Positions 39,303 to 48,394 of a DNA stretch of 64,000 nucleotides are shown one piece after another. Below the pieces are notes generated by a model. That model worked only from the letters and a program-made list of their open reading frames with translations, did not search any database and was not told the origin of the DNA. The stretch covers positions 45,929,812 to 45,993,811 of the forward strand of contig NC_059502.1 of NCBI RefSeq assembly GCF_914767665.1. Reading direction: 5' to 3'. How positions within the stretch are numbered: the first letter of the stretch is position 1; each line of letters opens with the position of its first letter. Made by a program: the position numbers and the translations under genes. This DNA comes from Harmonia axyridis. Taxonomy: Eukaryota; Arthropoda; Insecta; Coleoptera; Coccinellidae.

Positions 39303-40694
39303 ATGCAATGTTTAAGAAACAAAATTTTAGAACTTGAAATATACCTATCAGAAATGTCAAGCATGCCAAATTTTTTGTGTATAACGGAACACTGGCTCAA
39401 GCAGGACGAGAACGTTGTTATCCAGGGATATAAGATGGTATCATGCTTCACTCGTGCCTTTCATCAACATGGAGGATCATCAATATATGCTAAAATCGAC
39501 AACAAAGTTTGTGAAGTAGAAAAAATAGTGCGAAAAAGTGTGGAACTTAGTTTGGAGTGCTCATGTGTACGAGATCAACAAAGACGAATTCTACTCATAT
39601 GTATATATAGATCCACTAAAGGTGAATTTCAAATATTTTTTAATGGAATCAATGAAATTTTAGAATTAAGCATCAAATTTTTCAAAAATTACAAAATCAT
39701 ATTATGTGGTGATTTTAACATAAATCTATTGGTTAATTCAGTCGAGACACGAAATTTCGTTGATATTTTGGCCACCTTTGGCATGAACCAAAAAATATTT
39801 CAGGCCACTAGAGAAACAAACACAACATGTTCATTATTAGATAATATATTTACTAATTTTGTCACAGATGATGGTCTGGTATTGAACACTGCATTGTCAG
39901 ATCATTATGGACAATATCTTTCAATAAACTTAAAACGAAGTCCTAAATCTGTTCAAAAAGTGAAACTTAGGTTATTTACGGAAAACAAATTGCAACAATT
40001 GTATGATCTTTTAGCCGAAGAAAATTGGGGATATTTATATAGTTGCGTCAATCCAAATGAGGCGTATAATTATTTTCGACACAAACTAATGAAATCGGTT
40101 GATTTATTGGTGAGGTATAAAACTGTACAATATCATAATTATAAAACTACGGGGTGGATAACTAAAGGTATACGAATATCATGTAAAAAAAAAAGAATTC
40201 TGTACAAACAAAAAATTGCAGGTATTGTATCAACAGAATATTTTAATTTATATAAAAGTATATTGAAGAAAGTCATTACTGCTGCAAAAAAATTGAGCAA
40301 TCAAATAGCTATATCCTCATCACAAAATAAAACTAGAGCTAGCTGGAAAATAGTAAAACGGATAACTGGTAGTGAAACAAATAAAAAAGATAGTTTGATG
40401 GATTCTTTTGAGGGAATATTCAACAACGAAAAGCACCTACTTGATGGGTTCAGTAAATTTTTTTCAGAAAGTTGCCAAATTGCTAGTAGTAATGAATTTG
40501 TTGATCAGGGGTTTATTAACACTACCAGTTATCCGTTTTACTATTTTCCAGCTAGCTGGTATTATTTTTTATTAAAAATAATACCAGTTCTATATTTATG
40601 TATCCTAGTGATGCTATTGAGATTCAGGGATGGATACGAGATCTTAAGAACGTCAAATCTGTTGGAGAAGATGAAATTCCGGTGTGTCTCTTGA
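39303..40694 (+). CDS. Retrotransposon ORF2, N-terminal part: APE-type endonuclease (partial, frameshifted)
   Basis: Encodes the endonuclease that nicks target DNA to prime reverse transcription in non-LTR elements. The frame is open from 39222, just after an in-frame taa, and reads through FIFHQN before the ATG at 39303. That ATG therefore lies inside the domain, and the true start has been lost with the 5' truncation. Family motifs appear in order: HQNMQCLRNK (first conserved Asn, 39300-39302), CITEHWL (catalytic Glu, residue 29), GGSSIYAK (57-64), ICIYRS (99-104), LCGDFNINL (Asp137, Asn139), LLDNIFTN (178-185) and LSDH (198-201). The frame is probably genuine to about residue 410. After that it reads an unrelated hydrophobic stretch and stops at 40694, while the RT frame has already opened at 40556. 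The key residues look intact, so the main defects are the missing start and the frame break. Confidence 0.92.
   Translation: MQCLRNKILELEIYLSEMSSMPNFLCITEHWLKQDENVVIQGYKMVSCFTRAFHQHGGSSIYAKIDNKVCEVEKIVRKSVELSLECSCVRDQQRRILLICIYRSTKGEFQIFFNGINEILELSIKFFKNYKIILCGDFNINLLVNSVETRNFVDILATFGMNQKIFQATRETNTTCSLLDNIFTNFVTDDGLVLNTALSDHYGQYLSINLKRSPKSVQKVKLRLFTENKLQQLYDLLAEENWGYLYSCVNPNEAYNYFRHKLMKSVDLLVRYKTVQYHNYKTTGWITKGIRISCKKKRILYKQKIAGIVSTEYFNLYKSILKKVITAAKKLSNQIAISSSQNKTRASWKIVKRITGSETNKKDSLMDSFEGIFNNEKHLLDGFSKFFSESCQIASSNEFVDQGFINTTSYPFYYFPASWYYFLLKIIPVLYLCILVMLLRFRDGYEILRTSNLLEKMKFRCVS
40556..40587. repeat. Perfect inverted repeat at the endonuclease-RT frame break
   Basis: ctggtattattttt (40556-40569) is followed by a 4-base loop and its exact reverse complement aaaaataataccag (40574-40587), a 14-bp stem. 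Directly upstream and overlapping is a perfect 12-bp palindrome, ccagctagctgg (40548-40559). The structure sits exactly where the endonuclease frame is lost and the RT frame opens (the stop just upstream in the RT frame is the tag at 40553). The most economical reading is a fold-back, templated insertion that broke ORF2. Confidence 0.85.
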
Positions 40695-42154
40695 AAAGGG
40701 TGTCGACTCTAATTGCGAATCCTCTTTGTCACATTGCTAATACTATGATGTTGACGGGGATATATCCTGAAAACTTGAAAATTACTTTGATAAAACCAAT
40801 TTATAAAAAGGGTGATAGAACAAATATGAATAACTACCGTCCAATTAGTTTACTATCAAATATCGGGAAAATATTGGAAAAAATTATTCTCAATAGAATG
40901 TTTGCTTTCTTTGAAAAACATCATCTTCTAACAGAAGCACAAAATGGTTTTAGAAAAGGTAGAAGTGCGATGAGGGCAGTATACCAATTATTATCCCATA
41001 TAACGGATACATTAAATACAGGTCAATGCACTGCGGCTGTGTGTCTGGATTTATCTAAAGCGTTCGACAGAGTAAACCATAACATACTATTGAGTAAAAT
41101 GGAGAAGTATGGAATTAGAGGGATAGCCTTAAATCTGATACGGTCTTTTTTAACTGATCGAAAACAGCACGTAATTGAATTCAATAAGGAGGGAAATCTC
41201 TTTAAGTCAGATGTAACCACGACTGAAAGGGGAGTACCGCAAGGCTCAATTTTAGGACCGTTTTTATACATCATCTACACCAACGAGCTACCAAATATGG
41301 TTAATACCAAAGTAACTATGTATGCGGATGACACGTCTTTGGCGTTGTTTGGAAGAGATCAAAACGAGTTAAATAATGAAATTTTAATAAACTTTAATCT
41401 ATTGAACGAGTGGTTCAAAGATAATGAATTAAAACTTAATATAGAAAAAACACAAATGGTACAGTTCTCATATAGGGAACAATTTGAAGATAAAATTGCC
41501 TTGGATTGCTTCTCACTGCAGACTGGGAGACAAGTAAAAATGCTGGGCATACATATTGATTCCAGATTAGATTGGAGATGCCATGTCGACTCAGTGGCAG
41601 GGTCAATCGGGGGATGTAGTTATGTGGTCCGAGTTCTGTCAAAACTAGTTAATGAGGCAACAGCTCTCTCTGTATATTACGGATATGGGTATTCCAGGAT
41701 GAAGTACGGAGTTATTTTCTGGGGAAATTCAATAGAGGCATCCCGCATCTTTATTTTGCAGAAGAAATGCATACGCAGTATATTTGGATTGCAGAGGATG
41801 ACGTCATGTAAACCATTTTTCATTAAATATAATATGCTTACATTTCCATCAATTTATATATTGGAAGCGATCTCGTTTGTTCTCGACAACAAGGACTTGT
41901 TTCTTGATTTCCGGAGAAGTCATCAACACAATACAAGACGTAAACTTAATTTGAGACCACCTAAAATTAATTTTTCTTATTTACAAAAAAATGTTGAGTA
42001 TCAGATTATCTCCATTTTCAATAAAATACCACTATATAATCGAATAAATGATAGTGATAAGAAGCTCAAACAAAAAATGAAAAAATATTTAATTTCTAAG
42101 GCTTATTATGCTATTGAGGAATTCATGAAAGATGAAATTCATTTGGCTGATTAA
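40598..42154 (+). CDS. Retrotransposon ORF2, C-terminal part: reverse transcriptase
   Basis: Encodes the polymerase that copies element RNA at the nicked target. The frame is open from 40556. The ATG at 40598 is simply the first Met after the frame break and is not a natural start. PSDAIEIQGWIRDLKN and GEDEIP are the usual lead-in of LINE RTs. RT motifs follow: NNYRPISLLS and the NGFRKGRS region; LDLSKAFDRVNH with catalytic Asp151; GVPQGSILGP at 212-221 (41231-41260); and YADD at 242-245 (41321-41332), holding the catalytic Asp pair. The thumb region contains LNEWFKDNELKLNIEKT and LGIHIDSRLDW. The tail has HNTRRKLNLR and KYLISKAYYAIEEF, a C-terminus style seen in Jockey/CR1-type elements. No RNase H signature follows. 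The frame is uninterrupted to TAA at 42152-42154, with all catalytic residues present, suggesting a fairly young copy. It is in a different frame (+2) from the endonuclease. Confidence 0.95.
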   Translation: MYPSDAIEIQGWIRDLKNVKSVGEDEIPVCLLKRVSTLIANPLCHIANTMMLTGIYPENLKITLIKPIYKKGDRTNMNNYRPISLLSNIGKILEKIILNRMFAFFEKHHLLTEAQNGFRKGRSAMRAVYQLLSHITDTLNTGQCTAAVCLDLSKAFDRVNHNILLSKMEKYGIRGIALNLIRSFLTDRKQHVIEFNKEGNLFKSDVTTTERGVPQGSILGPFLYIIYTNELPNMVNTKVTMYADDTSLALFGRDQNELNNEILINFNLLNEWFKDNELKLNIEKTQMVQFSYREQFEDKIALDCFSLQTGRQVKMLGIHIDSRLDWRCHVDSVAGSIGGCSYVVRVLSKLVNEATALSVYYGYGYSRMKYGVIFWGNSIEASRIFILQKKCIRSIFGLQRMTSCKPFFIKYNMLTFPSIYILEAISFVLDNKDLFLDFRRSHQHNTRRKLNLRPPKINFSYLQKNVEYQIISIFNKIPLYNRINDSDKKLKQKMKKYLISKAYYAIEEFMKDEIHLAD

Positions 42155-42343
42155 TTTTGAGTTTTCATTGTTAGATTAAGTTTGGATGATTGTTTGTTTC
42201 ATTGGGTTTATTTTATAAGTTTGTAAAATTATTCATTTGTTATTAATTTGTATGTAAATTTCAGCTATATTTTGACGGGCTCTAAGCCGACTATGTTGGT
42301 GTATTATGTTAATTGAGAGCGAATAAAGTTATATTATTATTAT
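42155..42343 (+). other. Retrotransposon 3' UTR and ATT-repeat tail
   Basis: About 189 non-coding bases between the RT stop codon and the satellite. They are AT-rich, with one GC-richer patch (acgggctctaagccgac, 42275-42291) able to form a small ggct/agcc stem, and end in ATT repeats from 42331. 3' sequence and simple-repeat tails of LINEs are what the RT recognises during target-primed reverse transcription. The tail merges with the satellite's own tataatc, so the exact end is uncertain by a few bases. Confidence 0.85.
42322..42327 (+). promoter_or_regulatory. Polyadenylation signal aataaa of the retrotransposon
   Basis: Canonical aataaa placed 168 bases after the RT stop codon and a few bases before the ATT-repeat tail, the expected place for 3' end formation of the element transcript. 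The tail is ATT repeats rather than poly(A). Confidence 0.7.
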
Positions 42344-43669
42344 TATAATCTTTTACGTGGTAAGGTCAATTGCTGCTGTAACCACAAATGCACGACTGAC
42401 TTCTGTTGTTGATTTCATTTGTTTGTTATTTCCTTTAATGTTTCTCATTCTAACATTTTTCATCGTATTGCACAGGGACGAAAGCTTGACACACGTGTCT
42501 AAGGAAACCACTTTGGTATAAGGGACTGTTCTTATTTCATTCTTTCTGTATAATGATCAATTATCCAAGTAAGCCATTCCACATTGTTGATTTTCTTGGA
42601 CTCGGATGACACGCGGGTAGCTATAATCTCCCACGTGGTAAGGTCAATTGCTGCTGTATCCACAATTGGACGGCTGACTTCTGTTGTTGATTTCATTTAT
42701 TTTTTATTTCCTTCAATGTTTCTCATTCTAACACTTCTCATCGTATTGCACAGGGACGAAAGCTTGACACACGTGTCTATGGAAACCACATTGGTATAAG
42801 GGACTGTTCTTATTCCCTTCTTTCTGTATGATGATCAATTATCCAAGTGAGCCATTCCACATTGTTGATTTTCTTGGACTCGGATGACACGCAGGTAGCT
42901 ATAATCTTTAACGTGGTAAGGTCAATTGCTGCTGTAACCACAAATGCACGACTGACTTCTGTTGTTGATTTCATTTGTTTGTTATTTCCTTCAATGTTTC
43001 TCATTCTTACACTTTTCATCGTATTGCACAGGGACGAAAGCTTGACACACGTGTCTAAGGAAACCACTTTGGTATAAGGGACTGTTCTTATTCCCTTCTT
43101 TATGTTTAATGAACAATTATCCGAGTAAGCCGTTCCACATTGTTGATTTTCTTGGACTCGGATGTCACGCAGGTAGCTATAATCTCCCACGTGGTAAGGT
43201 CAATTGCTGCTGTAACCACAAATGCACGACTGACTTCTGTTGTTGATTTCATTCGTTTGTTATTTTCTTCAATGTTTCTCATTATAACACTTTTCATCGT
43301 ATTGCACAGGGACGAAAGCTTGACACACGTGTCTATGGAAACCACATTGGTATAAGGGACTGTTCTTACTTCATTCTTTCTGTATAATGATCAATTATCC
43401 AAGATAGCCATTCCACATTGTTGATTTTCTTGGACTCGGATGTCACGCAGGTAGCTATAATCTCCCACGTGGTAAGGTCAATTGCTGCTGTAATCACAAA
43501 TGCACGACTGACTTCTGTTGTTGATTTGATTTGTTTGTTATTTCCTTCAATGTTTCTCATTCTAACACTTCTCATCGTATTGCACAGGGACGAAAGCTTG
43601 ACACACGTGTCTATTGAAACCACATTGGTATAAGGGACTGTTCTTATTCCCTTCTTTCTGTATGATGAT

Positions 43670-46600
43670 CAATTATCCAAGTAAGCCATTCCACATTGTT
43701 GATTTTCTTGGACTCGGATGACACGCAGGTAGCTATAATCTTTAACGTGGTAAGGTCAATTGCTGCTGTAACCACAAATGCACGACTGACTTCTGTTGTT
43801 GATTTCATTTGTTTGTTATTTCCTTCAATGTTTCTCATTCTAACACTTTTCATCGTATTGCACAGGGACGAAAGCTTGACACACGTGTCTAAGGAAACCA
43901 CTTTGGTATAAGGGACTGTTCTTATTCCCTTCTTTATGTTTAATGAACAATTATCCGAGTAAGCCGTTCCACATTGTTGATTTTCTTGGACTCGAATGTC
44001 ACGCAGGTATCTATAATCTCCCACGTGGTAAGGTCAATTGCTGCTGTAACCACAAATGCACGACTGACTTCTGTTGTTGATTTCATTCGTTTGTTATTTT
44101 CTTCGATGTTTCTCATTCTAACACTTTTCATCGTATTGCACAGGGACGAAAGCTTGACACACGTGTCTATGGAAACCACATTGGTATAAGGGACTGTTCT
44201 TACTTCTTTCTTTCTGTATAATGATCAATTATCCAAGTAAGCCATTTCACATTGTTGATTTTCTTGGACTCGGATGTCACGCAGGTAGCTATAATCTCCC
44301 ACGTGGTAAGGTCAATTGCTGCTGTAATCACAAATGCACGACTGACTTCTGTTGTTGATTTGATTTGTTTGTTATTTCCTTCAATGTTTCTCATTCTAAC
44401 ACTTTTCATCGTATTGCACAGGGACGAAAGCTTGACACACGTGTCTATGGAAACCACATTGGTATAAGGGACTGTTCTTATTCCCTTCTTTTTGTTTAAT
44501 GAACAATTATCCAAGTAAGCAATTCCACATTGTTGATTTTCTTGGACTCGGATGTCACGCAGGTAGCTATAATCTCCCACGTGGTGAGGTCAATTGCTGC
44601 TGTAATCACAAATGCACGACTGACTTCTGTTGTTGATTTGATTTGTTTGTTATTTCCTTCAATGTTTCTCATTCTAACACTTTTCATCGTATTGCACAGG
44701 GACGAAAGCTTGACACACGTGTCTATTGAAACCACATTGGTATAAGGGACTGTTCTTACTTCTTTCTTTCTGTATAATGATCAATTATCCAAGTAAGCCA
44801 ATCCACATTGTTGATTTTCTTGGACTCGGTTGACACGCAGGTAGCTTGAATCTTTAACGTGGTAAGGTCAATTGCTGCTGTAACCACAAATGCACGACTG
44901 ACTTCTGTTGTTGATTTCATTTGTTTGTTATTTCCTTCAATGTTTCTCATTCTTACACTTTTCATCGTATTGCACAGGGACGCAAGCTTGACACACGTGT
45001 CTAAGGAAACCACTTTGGTATAAGGGACTGTTCTTATCCCCTTCTTTATGTTTAATGAACAATTATCCGAGTAAGCCGTTCCACATTGTTGATTTTCTTG
45101 GACTCGGATGTCACGCAGGTAGCTATAATCTCCCACGTGGTAAGGTCAATTGCTGCTGTATCCACAATTGGACGGCTGACATCTGTTGTTGATTTCATTT
45201 GTTTTTTATTTCCTTCAATGTTTCTCATTCTAACACTTCTCATCGTATTGCACAGGGACGAAAGCTTGACACACGTGTCTATGGAAACCACATTGGTATA
45301 AGGGACTGTTCTTACTTCTTTCTTTCTGTATAATGATCAATTATCCAAGTAAGCCATTCCACATTGTTGATTTTCTTGGACTCGGATGTCACGCAGGTAG
45401 CTACAATCTCCCACGTGGTAAGGTCAATTGCTGCTGTAACCACAAATGCACGACTGACTTCTGTTGTTGATTTCATTTGTTTGTTATTTCCTTTAATGTT
45501 TCTCATTCTAACATTTTTCATCGTATTGCACAGGGACGAAAGCTTGACACACGTGTCTGAGGAAACCACTTTGGTATAAGGGACTGTTCTTATTCCCTTC
45601 TTTTTGTTTAATGAACAATTATCCAAGTAAGCCGTTCCACATTGTTGATTTTCTTGGGCTCGGATGTCACGCAGGTAGCTGTAATCTCCCACGTGGTAAG
45701 GTCAATTGCTGCTGTAACCACAAATGCACGACTGACTTCTGTTGATTTCATTCGTTTGTTATTTTCTTCAATGTTTCTCATTCTAACACTTTTCATCGTA
45801 TTGCACAGGGACGAAAGCTTGACACGCGTGTCTAAGGAAACCACTTTGGTGGTATAAGGGACTGTTCTTATTCCCTTCTTTTTGTTTAATGAACAATTAT
45901 CCAAGTAAGCCATTCCACATTGTTGATTTTCTTGGACTCGGATGTCACGCAGGTAGCTATAATCTCCCACGTGGTAAGGTCAATTGCTGCTGTAATCACA
46001 AATGCACGACTGACTTCTGTTGTTGATTTGATTTGTTTGTTATTTCCTTCATTGTTTCTCATTCTAACACTTCTCATCGTATTGCACAGGGACGAAAGCT
46101 TGACACACGTGTCTATGGAAACCACATTGGTATAAGGGACTGTTCTTATTCCCTTCTTTCTGTATAATGATCAATTATCCAAGTAAGCCATTCCACATTG
46201 TTGATTTTCTTGGACTCGGATGACACGCAGGTAGCTATAATCTTTTACGTGGTAAGGTCAATTGCTGCTTTAACCACAAATGCACGACTGACTTCTGTTG
46301 TTGATTTCATTTGTTTGTTATTTCCTTTAATGTTTCTCATTCTAACATTTTTCATCGTATTGCACAGGGACGAAAGCTTGACACACGTGTCTAAGGAAAC
46401 CACTTTGGTATGAGGGACTGTTCTTATTTCATTCTTTCTGTATAATGATCAATTATCCAAGTAAGCCATTCCACATTGTTGATTTTCTTGAACTCGGATG
46501 ACACGCGGGTAGCTATAATCTCCCACGTGGTAAGGTCAATTGCTGCTGTATCCACAATTGGACGGCTGACTTCTGTTGTTGATTTCATTTGTTTTTTATT

Positions 46601-47060
46601 TCCTTCAATGTTTCTCATTCTAACACTTCTCATCGTATTGCACAGGGACGAAAGCTTGACACACGTGTCTATGGAAACCACATTGATATAAGGGACTGTT
46701 CTTATTCCCTTCTTTCTGTATGATGATCAATTATCCAAGTAAGCCATTCCACATTGTTGATTTTCTTGGACTCGGTTGACACGCAGGTAGCTTAAATCTT
46801 TAACGTGGTAAGGTCAATTGCTGCTGTAACCACAAATGCACGACTGACTTCTGTTGTTGATTTCATTTGTTTGTTATTTCCTTCAATGTTTCTCATTCTT
46901 ACACTTTTCATCGTATTGCACAGGGACGAAAGCTTGACACACGTGTCTAAGGAAACCACTTTGGTATAAGGGACTGTTCTTATTCCCTTCTTTATGTTTA
47001 ATGAACAATTATCCGAGTAAGCCGTTCCACATTGTTGATTTTCTTGGACTCGGATGTCAC
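43670..47060. repeat. 12-monomer duplicated block, copy A
   Basis: Monomers from 43696 to about 47060 recur in the same order at +4725 bp. Shared rare variants include actcgaatgtcacg (43992), gccatttcac (44242), gtggtgagg (44581), actcggttgac with tagcttgaatc (about 44826), gacgcaagc (44980), the 3-bp deleted tctgttgatttc (45737) followed by a 3-bp gain near 45850, and cttgaactcgg (46488). The offset is 17 monomers minus one base; the missing base is at gtggtaggtc near 47920. Confidence 0.85.
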
Positions 47061-48394
47061 GCAGGTAGCTATAATCTCCCACGTGGTAAGGTCAATTGCT
47101 GCTGTAATCACAAATGCACGACTGACTTCTGTTGTTGATTTGATTTGTTTGTTATTTCCTTCAATGTTTCTCATTCTAACACTTTTCATCGTATTGCACA
47201 GGGACGAAAGCTTGACACACGTGTCTAAGGAAACCACTTTGGTATAAGGGACTGTTCTTATTCCCTTCTTTATGTTTAATGAACAATTATCCGAGTAAGC
47301 CGTTCCACATTGTTGATTTTCTTGGACTCGGTTGACACGCAGGTAGCTTAAATCTTTAACGTGGTAAGGTCAATTGCTGCTGTAACCACAAATGCACGAC
47401 TGACTTCTGTTGTTGATTTCATTTGTTTGTTATTTCCTTCAATGTTTCTCATTCTTACACTTTTCATCGTATTGCACAGGGACGAAAGCTTGACACACGT
47501 GTCTAAGGAAACCACTTTGGTATAAGGGACTGTTCTTATTCCCTTCTTTATGTTTAATGAACAATTATCCGAGTAAGCCGTTCCACATTGTTGATTTTCT
47601 TGGACTCGGATGTCACGCAGGTAGCTATAATCTCCCACGTGGTAAGGTCAATTGCTGCTGTAATCACAAATGCACGACTGACTTCTGTTGTTGATTTGAT
47701 TTGTTTGTTATTTCCTTCATTGTTTCTCATTCTAACACTTCTCATCGTATTGCACAGGGACGAAAGCTTGACACACGTGTCTATGGAAACCACTTTGGTA
47801 TAAGGGACTGTTCTTATTCCCTTCTTTCTGTATGATGATCAATTATCCAAGTAAGCCATTCCACATTGTTGATTTTCTTGGACTCGGTTGACACGCAGGT
47901 AGCTTAAATCTTTAACGTGGTAGGTCAATTGCTGCTGTAACCACAAATGCACGACTGACTTCTGTTGTTGATTTCATTCGTTTGTTATTTTCTTCAATGT
48001 TTCTCATTCTAACACTTTTCATCGTATTGCACAGGGACGAAAGCTTGACACACGTGTCTATGGAAACCACATTGGTATAAGGGACGGTTCTCACTTCATT
48101 CTTTCTGTATAATGATCAATTATCCAAGATAGCCATTCCACATTGTTGATTTTCTTGGACTCGGATGTCACGCAGGTAGCTATAATCTCCCACGTGGTAA
48201 GGTCAATTGCTGCTGTAATCACAAATGCACGACTGACTTCTGTTGTTGATTTGATTTGTTTGTTATTTCCTTCAATGTTTCTCATTCTAACACTTTTCAT
48301 CGTATTGCACAGGGACGAAAGCTTGACACACGTGTCTAAGGAAACCACTTTGGTATAAGGGACTGTTCTTATTCCCTTCTTTATGTTTAATGAA

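Larger units (their letters stand above)
39216..42343 (+). mobile_element. 5'-truncated APE-class non-LTR retrotransposon (Jockey/CR1-like)
   Basis: A single 3.1-kb LINE-type element embedded in one satellite monomer. Left flanking satellite ends at agcta (39215) and right flanking satellite resumes at tataatctttt (42344), so the target shows at most a 2-bp duplication (TA). Repeat phase across the insertion (39176 to 42584) gives a net gain of 3130 bp, which agrees. Order along the element: apurinic-endonuclease-like region, reverse transcriptase, C-terminal region without an RNase H signature, 3' UTR, aataaa, ATT repeats. There is no ORF1 (gag-like) and no start codon ahead of the endonuclease, so the 5' end is truncated, as is usual for target-primed reverse transcription. 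One frame break separates the two enzyme regions, so this copy should not make the full ORF2 protein. The class is clear; the clade (Jockey, CR1 or a relative) is inferred from motif style and lack of RNase H. Confidence 0.95.

Noticed and set aside
40540..40600. Programmed ribosomal frameshift between endonuclease and RT
   Set aside because: Endonuclease and RT are normally in one continuous ORF2 in this class. The endonuclease frame turns into unrelated sequence before the RT frame becomes meaningful, and the hairpin looks like inserted sequence. A mutation is the simpler explanation.
41023..41642. Minus-strand open frames inside the retrotransposon (41023-41274, 41359-41550, 41436-41642)
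   Set aside because: They are shadows of the RT coding region, short and mutually overlapping, with no recognisable domain.
42155..42343. Second gene or RNase H domain downstream of the RT
   Set aside because: Stops follow the TAA at 42152 and only about 189 AT-rich bases remain before the satellite resumes. That is too short for an RNase H domain.
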